From: Galbula dea
Lineage: Eukaryota; Chordata; Aves; Piciformes; Galbulidae
Direction of reading: 5' to 3'
Length of the DNA stretch: 64,000 nt
Assembly (NCBI GenBank): GCA_013399015.1
Contig: VWZX01010908.1
Span: 62,001-126,000, forward strand
Position 1 is the stretch's first letter. Each line of letters opens with the position of its first letter. A program made the position numbers and the translations under genes. This document shows positions 11,013 through 24,512 of the stretch, in pieces. The notes beneath the pieces are model-generated. The model was given only the letters and a program-made list of their open reading frames with translations, did no database searches and was not told where the DNA came from.

Positions 11013-12281
11013 TGTTTGATCTAAGAAAAGGGAAACAATCAGTTTTCCACAAACAGAAGCATTAAGAAACCCCAACAATCTTTAACCAAGCTTAAATATT
11101 TGGTTTGGGTCAAAAAAGGGCCTGGAGTCAATCCAAAAACCAGCATGCATAGGATGTGGTGGTGCCAGCAGCATCCTGAGGAATGAATTTCCCTCTGCCT
11201 GTAGCAGTTCTTTCTTCCAAGTTGTTTGGAGCAGGAAGATCTCCATTCTCTTCAGGTAAAATCTGGCTTTTCTGCAGCCATCAGAAGGGTTTGGAAGGAA
11301 AGCAGAAGGTGACAGTCTCACCTTCCATTGGTGGGGACAGAGCACAGCCAGGAGACCCTATTAGAAAAAGCCCAGGAACTTTTCCAGCCACAGAAGAAGC
11401 CAAGCAGAATGATGCCTTTGGAAAGTGCCAAGCTTCCAAGCAGTCACTACAGAGTGGTTTAATCATTAATAGAAAATAATCTCCCAGAGGGTGAATTTCC
11501 ATTTATTTGACAACCATCTGCATAGGCCATTGTCAGTCCTGAAGCCAGAGCCATCCTCCTGTGTCTGCAGCAGGCTCTGATTCCCCCCAGATGGGAGAGT
11601 CTCTTGCAGGGCTGGGCTGGGTTTGCTCTGACCACATTGAAACAAATGTGCAGTTAGCAAAATAAAGAAAATAAATCACCTTTCATCATAGAAATCTATC
11701 CTCCTGCTGCTGCTCTGCTGCTTTTCTGAGAGTGGATTTCAAGGCAAGCCAGGAAACAATGACCAGCATCTTCAGCTGCTGGGGAGATTAATCAGCATGT
11801 GGGAGCAGGAGAGGAAAAACCTTTCTGTTCCTCCTCTTCATGGTCCACACACTAGAAGAAAAATAAAGGAAGAAAAGAATCTTTTGGTTCTGCTCTGTGT
11901 TTTGGCCAAAGGTGAAACACAGCCACCCACTGTCCTTACTGTCCCAGAGCTCTTCTGGGTTCTGCCAGCCCCATGAGCAATGGTTTGCTTTGGACCTGCT
12001 GCCTCAACTGCCTCTTCTGTCAGGTTCTGCCCTGGGCTCAGGGATTGCAGCAGTTTTCAGCTCTGGTGCTGGGTCTGGCTGAGCATCATGCCCAAAGGAG
12101 ATAGTTTGTAATGAGGATTAGTGTGTGAATTCTTTTGGGCTAATAGATAAGTGCAGCAATAATTTAGGACAGCAATTTCCATCTTGTGCTTAGCAGACCC
12201 TGGGGGTTAATAGACTGCTCTGTAGCAAAAAAAAACACTGAAAAAAACCCAAAGATGATATAAACCATATGGAAATCTACA
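11013..12281. other. Intergenic DNA, nothing recognised
   Basis: Unique-looking sequence without supported exons, RNA genes or repeats. Confidence 0.5.
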
Positions 12282-12488
12282 CAGAATCATGAAGGTTGGA
12301 AGAGATCTCTAAGATCATCAAGTCCAACCACCAACCTATCACCCCCATGCCACTAAACCATGGCCCTAAGTACCACATCTTGATGTTTTTGAACCCCTCC
12401 AGGGATGGTGACTCCACCACTGCCCTGGGCAGCCTGGGCCAGTGCCTGACAACTCTTGCTGGGAAGAAACTATTCCTGATATCCAAAC
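12282..12488 (-). mobile_element. CR1 LINE 3' fragment
   Basis: The plus strand starts cagaatcatgaaggttgg and continues with agatcatcaagtccaacc, the reverse complement of the CR1 3' terminus. The body contains the ccatgccactaaaccatgg block that marks this subfamily, shared with the copies at 18.9, 20.4, 47.8, 50.0 and 59.0 kb. Confidence 0.92.
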
Positions 12489-14365
12489 ACAGAGGACATT
12501 TGTTTTTAGGAGACCACAAAGCCAAAGGCCACCAGTTTATGGAGGTTGCAAAGAAACTTCTCCAAAGAGCTGTTACAGCTCAAGCAGCCTTGGGTTTTTC
12601 ATGGAGAGAGAACAGTATAAAAGCCTTTGGGCAGATTATTACCCAGAGTTATTAGACTTAATGGCAAGTGATAAGTTCATTTGTCTACAGCCAGGATAAG
12701 TTACTGCCCAACACTACTGCCTTTAGATTGGATTCTCTCTGACACTGTTTAGGAAATCCTTGACAAACTCTTTGGATCTAACTTCCAAGCCCTTTCCATT
12801 ATTTTCCTGCTCTACTAAAGTGATGGAGAGAGACCCTGAACCTGCCACAGACACTTCCCTGCACAGGGAAAATGAGAAGCCTGTGCCATTATAGAGCAAG
12901 CACCTTCCTGAGGCAAACAGATCCATCTTCCAGAAGAAAAAAAACCCCACATTTTCCTAGTTCCCTTGGCACCAAGCTCATTTCCCTTAAACTTTAGTGC
13001 TTTTGAAGCAGGCCATTATGAGCCAGGCCAAGAGAAATAAAGACACCTTGGAGCATTTGAATGGGATAATGTAAATATTTCCATCCTAGGGAAAAACAGA
13101 AGCATTTCCAAAGAGTTAACAGTCATTTAAACTATGTGCTGCAATGAAAATTCCAGCTTCTAGTGCTTTATATTGGCCATCCCCAGGTGACCAGTAAGGC
13201 TCTGCTAAAATCATTTGTCAGCTGTAGAGTAACTTACACCAGAGGGTGAAGTAGCTCAACAGATGCCCTTTGGGCAATTAGATTGAGATTAATACACAGA
13301 TTCCAGAGGATTTTAACTACTCAAATGTTTTCAGCCTCTTCCTGGAGTGATCCAAAGCTGCCATGTTATTGATGGGAATAAATGCTCCCTGGGTTTTGCC
13401 TGGGTCCTGTTGCTGGGCAGGTGAGATTCCTCCCTAGGGCCTTCCAGGGAAGCAGAATTTAAACCTCTTTCAGAAAGGTCAATAGTGCACAGGAAAGAGA
13501 AATAAAAAGAAAATAAAAGGTCAGGTTAATGGGGCAGATGTTCCAGCAGCTAAATATATTTGTATTCCCTGGAGAGAGGAATGAAAGTGGTGGAAGCTCT
13601 TTGCTGGGCACTGCCTTGCCAAATTAGAGAGTTCTTCCCCTTTTCCCTATCCAGACATTAACCAGCCCAGGAAAACAGACACTGTGAAGCTGATGTTTCC
13701 AGAGTAAGAGTTCCTGTGTTGGATCATTAGTATCCAGACAAGAAATGCCAGGGTAGATTTTAAACCCTCATGGGAAGTCACAAGCTAAAGCCATAAAGGA
13801 AGAAGAATCTGCACTTTGCAGAGGTGCTGGTGCCACTGCCCTGCTTTGCAGGTTATTACCCACCCCCCCTGAAAAGCAACATTTCCCCTGAGTGCCAGCA
13901 TCCCCCTGTGAGGCCAAACCCACCTCAGATGGTCACCACCTTCCTGCTGTGGACTGCTCCTGGCAAACACTGAAGGATGGAGAGAGCTCAGTGTAGCTCA
14001 GAATAACTTTCAAGTCACCTTCATGGTGAAGCTCATCTGTCCCAGCTTGAGAAGCAGGTCACTCCTCACAGCTGAGTCACTGTCTATATTTACACAGGAG
14101 CCTGGGGAGGTCTCCACCAGGCTGTTGACATCCTGCCAGTGTAGGTGTTCCTCTCTGCTGAACAGAGATGTCCCATCGAGCTCCCAACACATCCTCTGAC
14201 ACCAACACAGCTTGCAGATGCCTCATCATGCTGGCAGCAGTTGCACTGCACTGACAGAGAAGCTCCTGTCTCCAGTATCAGCTGTGGGGCTTTACTGGTG
14301 GAGCTCTGCCAGCCAAGCCTGGGCCATGGGAAGGACCCTGCTAAGTGCTGGTGGATCTGCTGAGG
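12489..14365. other. Intergenic DNA, nothing recognised
   Basis: AT-rich stretches around 12960-13340 and no coding signal. Confidence 0.5.
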
Positions 14366-14545
14366 GAACTGGGCTTGTTTGTCTGAAGAGGAGGAGGCTC
14401 AGGGGAGACCTTCTTGCTCCCTACAACACCCTGGAAGGAAGCTGGGACAAGGTGGAGGTTGGTCAATCCTGCCAGCTTACCTGGGAGAGGACAAGAGGAA
14501 TTGGCCTCAGGTTGCACCAGGGGAGGTTTAGGCTGGATATCAGGA
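14366..14545 (+). mobile_element. CR1 LINE internal 3'-region fragment
   Basis: Plus-strand match to the conserved CR1 segment running from the tgaagaggaggaggctcagg motif to ggtttaggctggatatcagg, the part just before the block of the 3' end. The terminal 3' part is absent, so this copy is broken at both ends. Confidence 0.8.
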
Positions 14546-15044
14546 CAACACCTTACCCATGCAAAAGAGCAAGAAAAATCTTCCTTGGATTCTCAGCAAG
14601 GCTAAAGAGAACCTCACCAAGGAGCCTAACAAACCTTATCTGGCTTGGTGGCTTCTCCCTCTGCCAGTGCAAAGCCTGTGGGAGCAGAGTGCTCAGGCTG
14701 CAGCCAGCAGCAGTGCCCAGGAGAGGGGGAAGAAAGCAGTGAGATCTTTGTGCCTCAAACTGTTGCAGATTAGCAGAGATTTTTAAATCCAAGTCTCCCT
14801 GGGGCTGTGCCAGCCATGTGAGCTGCATCCAGATGGAAAAGCATCTGCTCAGGTGGCCAGGCTGGAAACCAGACAATGGGAACTGGAGGAAAGAACAGCT
14901 AGGGGGTTGATAAAATTACCTGTCAGGTATCAGAAGTGCAAGGGAGGAGGGAAGGTAAGGAAAGTAATGCTTCAGGGTAGTGTCCTCCTGTCCAGGCTTC
15001 AGGAAGGAAATAAAACCCAGAGATTTCTTGGTCAAGATGTGAAA

Positions 15045-15415
15045 TGGATGGGGCTGGGTAGCCTGGGGAAGAGCAGACTTGGGGGGGGATCTGATCAATG
15101 CTTATCAATACTTCATGGGTGAGGGTCAGGAGGCTGGGGCCAGGCTTTGCTCAGTGGTGCCCAGGGACAGGACAAGAGGGAACAGGCACAAACTGGAACA
15201 GAGGAAGTTCCAGCTGAACATGAGGAACTTCTTTCCTTTGAGGGTGCAGAGCCCTGGCCCAGGCTGCCCAGAGAGGCTGTGGAGTCTCCATCTCTGGAGA
15301 GATTCCAACCCCACCTGGACACCATCCTGTGCAACCTGCTGTGGGTGCCCCTGCTCTGGCAGGGGGGTTGGACTGGATGATCTCCAGAGGTCCCTTCCCA
15401 CCCCTAACAGATGAT
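15045..15415 (+). mobile_element. CR1 LINE 3' fragment
   Basis: About 370 bp of CR1 3' end in sense orientation, ending in the ggttggactggatgatctcc and aggtcccttcccacccctaac motifs. It shares diagnostic bases with the inverted copy at 61475-61865 (aggctggggccaggctttgc), so both belong to one subfamily. Confidence 0.95.
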
Positions 15416-18400
15416 CAAGTGATTGATTGCAGAAAGCTGCTTTCCATGGAAGGGGCTCTCCTCTTGAGCTAGCTGTCCACTTTCCTGCTCTCTGAAAGAG
15501 CTTTCACACCTGATGGATCAAGCTTGTGAGGAGAGGAAATGGGCTATTGTGTCAGGGCTGAAAGATCTTCCAGACAGAGGAAATTCTTTACTGACTATGT
15601 GTGGTTTTAAAGAGATCTAGTAAGTCAGATGGAAGCTTGGAGCTGAGCCCAGATGTTACCAAGTGACATCTTCAAGCCATGTGTTCCTGGATAAAATCAG
15701 ACTAGATGCTGCTGCTGGTTTCCTCTGACCTGCCAATCTGTTGCACTGACTGGCACCATGCAGCCAGAAGCCACCTCTCCAGATACTGCTTTATGTTATC
15801 ACTTCAGCACCTTCCTGAAATGCCCTCAGTTGTCCCAAATCAGATAAAACCTGAGCTCCTGAGAGCAGCCAGCATTTAAAGGAGGCTTTAGCACTCCCTG
15901 CTTCCAATTTTGCTGCCACAGCAGGAGGCATGAGGCAGGTTAGGATCCTCCAGTCTGAATGTTTCCCAGGTTCTGGCCACAAATCTGATCTGCCATCACC
16001 CCAGGCTCAGTGTGTGGCTCACACTGAGGGTTTGAGGAGGAGTTAATCACTCAGAAGAGACTGACTCAATGACATTTAAGTGAGGCTGGCAGGAGCAGCA
16101 CCAGGGGAAAGGTGTTGATGATACAAGGAGAGGAGCACACCTGCATTGCCTCCAGGTCAAAGGAGAAGATCAGCTTGCAGCCATCAGATGTGGTGTGCTG
16201 GTGATGGACCAGAGTGGCAGTGACAGTCAGGATGCAGAGGTGGCAGGGGGACATACAGAAGACCTCCAGGGTGGAAGGGTCTCTTCACATCAGAGAAGTC
16301 ACGTCACTGGCTCTCCTTTGTTATCACAGAGGGATCAGCCTCTCCACAGGCAGCCCATAAATCACAGCTGGCTGCCAAACACACGGGGTGGGTGCCCTCA
16401 GAAGCTCTGCAGTGCTCTTGGGCCAGCCTGGAGCTGATGTCAGGTGGCTGTGGCAGCCACAGGCACCAGGCAGGGGCATCCAAAGCTCCCCACCAGCTCT
16501 TGGTTAGCCAGATAAAACCCAAACATCTCATCTCCTGAGCTTTATTCTGAGGAAGCAATCCTTCTAAACTTGTTTGCAGCTGCCTCTCCTCTGCTGCTGC
16601 TGTGTCAGGTAGGAAATGAGAAGTAATTTTGAGCTCAGCAGTATTGCACCTCCTTATGCAACCTGCTTAAGGAGCCAGGGGAACACTTGTCATGGAAAGA
16701 TCTGCTCCAGCCTAGGCTGGCTCTGTCCTAGCCTGGCCTCCAGAGACCACACTCTCATTTTGAGGGCAGAAAAAGCAGAACTGGAAAAGCACAGAGCAGC
16801 AAGGGTAGGGGGAAGCACCCAGGAAACAGCAGCAGCATGCTAGCCAAGTTTCTCCTCTCGTAGCTGTAAAATGACTTTTATGCTCACACCTGTCTGAAGC
16901 CCTTAGAGAACTTCAGCAGAAGCTTTTGCCACTCATCACATTCCCCAGGCTGAGTCAGGTCAGCTCAGTGCATACATGGGAGACAATGATGGAGCAAGTA
17001 ACCCAGATACCAACACTCTTCCCCCAGAACATAGCCTTGACTCACAGACACCAACCAGCCACTGGATCAGGATGTCTTAACCAGCATGAAAAAACAAGGT
17101 CCACCTTCCTGGCACCCTTAAAAGCCAACTCCTGCCCTTCCAGAACTGTTTTCAGACCCACAATCCCATTTTGCTGCTTAGCTCTGATCCCCTACCCAGC
17201 CCCAAAACACTTGTGGATGCAACCAAGCCTCAAACTTAGCTGGTGATGATCAAGTCTGACCCAATGCAAGCAGCAAATCCCAAGCAGAGCAGCACAAACC
17301 CATCCCTCTGCCCACAAACATCCCTCTGGATGACAAACACTCCTGAGTACTTGGGGCTGTGGCTTCTGGGATTTATTTAATTACTCTGCAGGGAAGGTGT
17401 TGGCCAGAGAGTTCCAACTGCAGCCGAGGGAAACCTCCCTGCTACACCTGATGCCATAGAGCTGAGGGAGGGAAGGGGGAACAGCAGCTTCAACTTGCTG
17501 CTTGATGTCAAAGGCAGTGCCCAGGATTTCTGTCTGACAAGGCAGAGGAACTTCTTCTGACCCCAGCAGGACCCATGGCTGTGAGGAAGCCATGTGGGGG
17601 TGAACTGGGTTGTCTTCTGACTCATGTGGCAAGCACAAAATTACAGGTTCCAGTTATAGCCTTGCTATTCAAAGGTGATTTCACAGGAGCCACCAGGAGG
17701 CTGATTTTCAAGTGGGAGCTGGATCTGCAGGTCCAACAGAATTTTTTTCCCCATCATTCCCAGCCCTCTTTACCCACCCACCTTCTTTCATCCTGACTGG
17801 GTTCTTCTAGCTCAGATGTGAAGCCAAGCTGACGGGGAAGTGGCTGCCAGCTGCTGCACCCAGCCCCTGTGACAGCACTTGCCTGGCATCCCCCTGAAGA
17901 CAACCACATTCCAAAGCTGCAGACTCTCTCCTCAGAGCCTCCTCTTTTTCCATGAGTAAGGAGCTTCCCCAACCCTTCCTTACAAACAAATCAAACCAGC
18001 CAAAGCACTCAGACACCTTGCCTTGGTGCTTAACCTTTTCGGCTTCAGGTTGGCCCCAGTGAACCACAACCACTTGTGTGCACATCTCCTCATCCTCTGC
18101 AGAGGAGAAGTGAGAAGAGTTGGTTTGTGTGTTTAAAGGTTGCTAAGGCTGCTTTGTGCCCCTGTAATGTGCATGTTCTGCTCTGCAGGTGTATCCTCCT
18201 TGAGTGGCAGTCACCTTGGGGGTGTGGAGTGGTGGTGGTGGTGGTGGTGGTGCAGGAAATGATGAGCCAGGAATGCAGTGGGAAAGAAAGGATGGAAAAA
18301 GCTGATTTCTGCATTTACTGAAGAGGATAAGATCTCAGATCCATTCAGGCTCGATTTAAGATCTTGTTACTATCTACAAGTACATTATGAAGCTTTTGTT

Positions 18401-18884
18401 CTTAACCTGAGCTTTCCAAGAGAGCCTGTAAACATGGTTTACTGCCATCATTTCAGTTACAACATCATCATCCCTGAGCTCAGAGGAAGGCTATCAGCTG
18501 CTGCTTTTTTAGATATAAAATCTTTCTGGCTGAGCAATTTTGAGCAACTATTGATCCAGCTGATGCATATGATTCCTAGAATGGAGATTGGAAGGAGAAG
18601 GGGGGAAAAAAAGAGGTCTATTTCTTCCAGCATGTTTCTTTCTTCCAGCTGACACAGCTCCCTGTGTGGAGCCAGCAGGATTTGGGCATGATTAACAGCA
18701 AGGAATTTTTCCAGAGGGGCAAGTTCTAACTGCTCAGGACCTGAGGTTGCTGAGGAGGCTCAGAGGTAAGGATGGTGGCTGAGAAATACCTTGGGATTTT
18801 GCCTCCCCATCTCCTGTCCAAGGTGGGGCAGCTGCTGAGGTTGTCTTCTGGGGATGACAGCTAGGAATTCTGAAGGAATAAGAT
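15416..18884. other. Intergenic DNA, no gene seen
   Basis: No supported exon. It contains a GGT trinucleotide run at about 18230-18252 and otherwise unique-looking sequence. Confidence 0.5.
18230..18252. repeat. (GGT)n microsatellite
   Basis: About seven to eight uninterrupted GGT triplets. Confidence 0.9.
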
Positions 18885-19170
18885 CACAGAGTCATGAAGG
18901 TTGGAAGAGACCTCTAGGATCATCAAGTCCAACCTTCAACCTAGCACCCCCATGCCACTAAACCATGGCCCTAAGTACCACAGCTAGATGCTTTTGAACC
19001 CCTCCAGGGATGGTGACTCCACCACTGCACTGGGCAGCCTGGGCCAATGCCTGACAACTCTTTTAGTGAATATTTTTTCCCTGATGTTCAACCTAAACCT
19101 CCCCTGGTGCAACCTGAGGCCATTTCTTGTCCTCTCACTGGTCACCCAGGAGAAGAGACCAACCCCCACC
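18885..19170 (-). mobile_element. CR1 LINE 3' fragment
   Basis: Starts on the plus strand with atcacagagtcatgaaggtt and runs through the ccatgccactaaaccatgg block to cttgtcctctcactggtcac. It is the inverted counterpart of the copy at 20340-20632. Confidence 0.94.
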
Positions 19171-20339
19171 TGACTCCAACCTCCTCAAACTGACTGCAGC
19201 TTGAAGCATGATCCTGATGCTGCAGGCTCAGCAGTCTTCTCCTTCCCTTCCCCTTCCCTCTTCCTTTCCTCTGGTCCAAGACACAACTTCCACCAGCAAG
19301 AACTCCCTGGAAATTCCCCAGTTCCAGGTGGGATAACCAGGAGGCACTGACTCAGGTGAGAAGCCTCCTATGAAGTCAAGCCTGCAGGAGCAAGCCTGAC
19401 CCCCTCCCTCCCTGGGTCATGAAGCACCCTGGCAGTTATTAGCTTCAGCCCTGGATGGAGAAAGTGCTCTGTCTACAGCTGTTTGCTTGCAAAAAGAGGT
19501 AAAAAATAATAATAATGATTAAAATCCTGCACCTCTGGGGCTGCCTTTGAAAGGCATGAGATGGGACTGGAGGAGAGAAGTGATCAGCCTGGAATAATTT
19601 AGATGTCCCTGTTGCTATGGAGACTTTCTCTTCTTTTTTAAGTGAAGCATACTATTATAATTTAAATTTCCAGTAACAACACACAAAAAGGGCAGCATAT
19701 TAAAAGCAATCAAAAATGCCAGGGACATAACTGGTTTGTTCCTCACTGTCAGTTTGACTCAGGCTCTGACAGGGGAGGGAAGAGGTAAAACTGCCACATC
19801 TGAGGAGATTTAGTACCTCTTACACATTTTATTACATTAATTAGCCCTGGGGCTCCCAGGTACAAGTGTGTGACACAGGCAAGAGCCAAGAGCCAAGCCT
19901 GGTGCTGGGATGTCACATTAACATTCAGGAGGCCTGGAGCTAGAACAAGGGCAGACAAGCAGCAAGGTTAGGAGCTGTTATGGCAAGATTTGGGTCTGGA
20001 GATGGGAACACAAAGGTAGAAGCCAAACAACTCCCTGCAAAGCATCATCCTTTGCCTGGAGTGGTGTTAGCATCCTTGGGGTTATTCCCAGCCCAGACAG
20101 CAGCTGCTGCTGGGCTTTGCAGCAAGGGCAGCAGGAAAAGTCTCAGGTGGAGGCTGTTTGCTGGGGAAGAAATTGCTGCTGGTGGTGCCTGGAAAAGTGA
20201 AATAAAAACCCCAAAAGCCTTGGAGGCAGAAAAGTGAGGGATGTGGAGGAGAGTTTGCAGAGTGGCTGGGTGGAGAGGAGGAGAAGAGGAATCCTCTGGG
20301 CATCAGCCAGCCTGCCTGGGGAGAGGAGCTCAATGCTGC
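19171..20339. other. Intergenic DNA between two inverted CR1 copies
   Basis: No gene seen. An AT-rich stretch lies at about 19600-19720. Confidence 0.5.
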
Positions 20340-20632
20340 CGGGGGGGGGGTTGGTCTCTGCTGGGTTACCAGTGAGAGGACAAAAGGAAATGGCCTCAGG
20401 TTGCACCAGGGGAGGTTTAGGTTGGATATCAGGGAAAAAATATTCACTGAAAGAGTTGTCAGGCATTGGCCCAGGCTGCCCAGGGCAGTGGTGGAATCAC
20501 CATCCCTGGAGGGGTTCAAAAGCATCTAGCTGTGGTGCTTAGGGCCATGGTTTAGTGGCATGGGGGTGCTAGGTTGGAGTTGATGATCCTAGAGGTCTCT
20601 TCCAACCTTGATGACTGTGGTTCTGTGGTAAG
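20340..20632 (+). mobile_element. CR1 LINE 3' fragment
   Basis: Sense-orientation CR1 3' end with the tggcctcaggttgcaccagg segment, the ccatggtttagtggcatggg block, and a terminal gttctgtgg. A run of ten G near 20341 may mark the insertion junction or local slippage. Confidence 0.94.
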
Positions 20633-21154
20633 GTGTGTGTCAGGGAGCAGGAGGTGCCAGAATTCCCCTCCCTCACCACAGCCTGAAGGGAATGCCTGCT
20701 TGATGCCAGCTGTGACCAGTGATGTTGTTCCTCCACCACGACCTCAGCCAGCACAGGAGCCTTGCCTTGTACATGTGAGCTTTAAAACCAAGCTTTTAAA
20801 ATCCATCTTTCCCCTCCCCTTCCCCTTATCTGTTCCAAGCTGCAAGCAGCAGCTGGGTGGGTGATAAATCACAGGAGTCAGCAGGGCTTTCAGAGCCAAA
20901 ACCTGACAGGGTTGATGTTTCACAACCTGCCTCTCCTGATATTTTCTTCCACAGGGAGAGGGGTGACCCTGGGGCCCTGATGTGGGAGCAGTGATGTTAG
21001 TGACAACCATGCCTGGCTCCTGGAAGGAAGAGTGAAGAGAAGAGCTGGAAGGTGGCAGTGTCCCTGCCTGGGAGCTTAGCCAGCATCACTTTCCCTGCTG
21101 CTCCCACACTGGCTTTGCTGCCACAGCCTGGTTCCTGCCCTTCCTGATCTCTTC

Positions 21155-21432
21155 ACTCTTGTGGGCAGTGGCAGGACTGGAGGAAATGGGATGAAGTTGA
21201 GTCAGGGGAGGTTCAGGTTGGGTAGCAGAAACAGGTTTTCACCCAGAGGGTGGTTGGGGTCTGGAACAGCCTCCCCAGGGAAGTGGTCACAGCACCAAGC
21301 CTGGCACAGTTCAAGAAGCATCTGGACAAGGCTCTCAGGAACATGGGGTGATTCTTGGGGTGTCCTGCACAGGACCAGGAGCTGGCCTACATGATCCTCA
21401 TGGATCCCTTCCAGCTCAGAATACCCTCTGAT
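21155..21432 (+). mobile_element. CR1 LINE 3' fragment (older, different subfamily)
   Basis: Contains the CR1 variant with ggttggggtctggaacagcc, aagcatctggacaaggctct and the terminal ggatcccttccagctcagaa motif. This differs clearly from the other copies in the window and is more diverged, so it is likely an older insertion. Confidence 0.85.
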
Positions 21433-23558
21433 TCCCAACAGCCTCCAAAGAGCCCTCGGCACCGTGCTGCAGGGAAGGAGGAAGGAGCAGAGCTCCACCA
21501 CAGAGACACCTCTCTGCTCACAGCCAGAGGCCAGCAGCAGCTTCATGCCCCAGGAGATGCTTGGTGGTGCCAAAGGTGAGCAGTGCCAGGCAGGAGCAGG
21601 GTGTGATGGAGAGCCCCAGGCTGAGGAGCCTGGCTGGAGGCCAGCCCTGGCTGCTGGAGGCCAGCCCCAGCCCCAGCCCTGGCTGCTGGAGGCACGTGGC
21701 TCTGAGAGCAGACTGCTAATCCACTTTCTGGGCAGAGCAGAGGCTCCCTTTGGCTCTGCTGCATCCCTGGGAGCTGCTATGGAGCTGGGAGCAAGAAGCA
21801 ATCCCTGCTGACAAAGATCAGAGCCCAGCAGAGAAAGGGCTAAGTGTGTGTCCAGGATGAGAGGCCAGTGGCAGCCAATTAACCAGCACTTGGTCACTAA
21901 TTACCTTCTACCTGCACATCCACTCTGCAACTGCCTCCCATCCTCCTGTGCTTCCTACAGCTGCTTGCTGGCTCCAGCTCCCTGGCCCTGGTTCCACTCC
22001 CATCTCAGAAGACTTCCTCTTCCTGCAGCTTTTAAGGACTTGACATCTCTTCTTCTTGTAAAGCCAATATTTCTTCTCTGAGCCAAGAACCAGCTGGAGA
22101 TGTTTGCTTTTAGCAGGGAAGAAAAATGACAAGCAACCTCCAGCAAGTCATCACACTCCTTCCCATTAGCCTTCCCCTGGGCATTGGAGGAGAGGTGCTA
22201 AATAGATGAAGTAATGCAATACTGAGGCTCCCTCTGTCACAGGCTGCATCCTCTCCTGATGAATTGCTCCCAGTCAGATGCTGGTTTGCTGCTGAAAGGA
22301 CTTCCCAAGCCAAGGGCTGGCAGTAGAGCCTCTGCTTCCTGAGGTCTCCTTTGCACCAGATCCTTTCATCACCTTCTGGCCCTGCAGCCCCTGGGGTGAG
22401 CTCTCAAGTCCCCTCTGTGCTGCAGATGAGGAAAGGTTCTGGGTCCTTCTAAGCCCACGTGGCATCTTACTCTGCTCCAGGTGTCCAGCAGGGCTTGTGC
22501 TGCCTCCACAGAAGGAGCTGCTCCAGGAGGTTTGATGTGCAGAAGAGCAGAAGCACAAACACAGGCACTGTCAGGCCCAAGCCACCACCAACCTGATACG
22601 CCGAGGTCCCACGTTCCAGGGAGAGAGCTGGGCCAGCTGGGCAGCAGGTTTCCTCTAGAAAGGGGTGTGAAAAAGGGAACTTTTGGACAAGTGTATGGAT
22701 TTTTTTCACACTAGAATGGCTGCTTTTCTTTCCAGAAGGAGATACTTCAATGCACAGAAGGGCTCTGGCAGGATAACCCTGGTTGTTTGTCTGGACCCAG
22801 GGTGGCTGCTGGCACGCAGCTCTGCAGCTCCCTGCGATGGAAACTTTGACAAGAGCTATTTGCTAACCCTGCCTCACTGCCCTGGCCTCCTGCTGCAACA
22901 GCAGCTCTTGCCATGAAGTGCTGCAAGCCCTGGAAGAAGCTCAGAAGAGGCAGAGACACACTAGCAGAGCAACCCCTGCTGCTCCGGATGCTGACCCGTG
23001 CTGAGCTCCTCCTGAGCAAGCTCCTGCCCTGGGTCCCAGCAAGGCTGGGTGGGGAGGCTTTCAGCAAACACCTCCTTTACCTGGTGGGGTTTTTCCTTCT
23101 GGTTCAGCTGCCCTCAGCTTGGACAAGATGAATCTCCTCAGGGTCTGGCAGTTTGCTGTTGCCTTGCAGGCAGCTGTCACGCAATGCTGCCACGGTAGAG
23201 CGGAGGAGAGGTGCTCAACCAGCAGCTCCTTCTCCACTCCCACCCAGTCCTTTCTCCAACCTCAGCCAAAATGCATTTGTGCCTCTCCATGATGGTTCTT
23301 TCTTCTTGCTTCAGAGCACAGAAAACCTTGCAGAGCAGCCCACAGCTTCTGGCACCCTGGGGCTGGCTATAAAAACCATAATGCAGCAGTCAGGTGTTGA
23401 GGTGAAATGTTGCTCTCTTCAGTTGTACTTTAAAGAAGAATGATCTGGATAAAAGCCCTGCAGCTCTCAGTCAAGCTTGGCCTCAATTGACAAACTCTCT
23501 CAGTGCTGCTCCAAGGAGAGAAGTTCAGAGCTCAGAACCTGCTGCAGTGCCTGTCACA
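21433..23558. other. Intergenic DNA, nothing recognised
   Basis: Some internally repeated stretches (for example near 21620-21690, ctggctgctggaggccagcc twice) but no exon with a recognisable product. Confidence 0.45.
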
Positions 23559-23725
23559 GAAGCACAGAATGTTAGGGGATGGAAGGGACCTCTGGACATC
23601 ATCTAGTCCAACCCCTCTGCTCAGAGCAAGGTCACCTACAGCAGGTTGCCCAGGATGGTGTCCAGGTGGAGTTGGAATGTCTCCAGAGATGGAGACTCCA
23701 CCACCTCTCTGGGCATAGCCACATC
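23559..23725 (-). mobile_element. CR1 LINE 3' fragment
   Basis: The plus strand reads agcacagaatgttaggggat followed by ctctggacatcatctagtcc, the inverted CR1 3' terminus, ending at the cacctctctgggca motif. It lies head to head with the copy that starts at 23968. Confidence 0.94.
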
Positions 23726-23967
23726 TCACCAGGGTGAGCTCCTTGCTCTCTCCCTCCTGAGCATGTAGCCACTGCAGAGGAAGGCAGTGGATGATGGAAG
23801 TTTCTTCACTGGCACTAAAGAAAACAGAGGTCAGATCACAGCTGAAAGCTCAGCTTGTTCCTCAGCATCACCATCAGCTATGCATGAAGGCACAGGCTGC
23901 TGGGACTCAGCACTCAGTCTGGGACACAGGAGGCCAATGGGATTCTGGGGTGGATTAGAAGGGATGT

Positions 23968-24512
23968 GGTCAGTAGGTCAGAGAGGTTCTTCTCCCCCTT
24001 TACTCTACCCTGGGGAGGCCACATCTGGAATCTGGTGTCCAGTTCTGGGCCCCTCAGTTGAAGAAGGATAGGGAACTGCTGGAAAGAGGCCAGCCCAGAG
24101 TCACCAAGATGCTGAAGGGGCTGCAACATCTTCCTGATGAGGAGAGGCTGAGGGAGCTGGATCTCTTTAGCTTGGAGAAGAGGAGGCTAAGGGGTGACCT
24201 CATCTATGCTTGTAGATATGTGAAGGGTGGGTGTCAGGGGGATGGGGTCAGGCTCTTCTCAGTGGAGCCCAGTGACAGGACAAGGGGCAATGGCTGTCAG
24301 CTGAAGCACAGGAGGTTCTGTGTCAACACAAGGAGAAACGTTTTCACTGTGAGGGTGCAGAGCCCTGGCCCAGGCTGCCCAGAGAGGCTGTGGAGCCTAG
24401 AGAGATTCCAAACCCACCTGGATCTGAGTCCTGTGCAGCTTGCTGTGGGTGACCCTGCTTGGATGGTCCCCAGAGGTCCCTTCCAAGCCCTAACATGCTG
24501 GGATTGTCAGGC
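23968..24512 (+). mobile_element. CR1 LINE 3' fragment, one of the longest in the window
   Basis: About 545 bp in sense orientation. It extends further 5' than most other copies, into the segment that includes tggggaggccacatctggaa and tgtccagttctgggcccctc. It ends with aggtcccttccaagccctaa. No intact reverse transcriptase frame is present. Confidence 0.95.
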
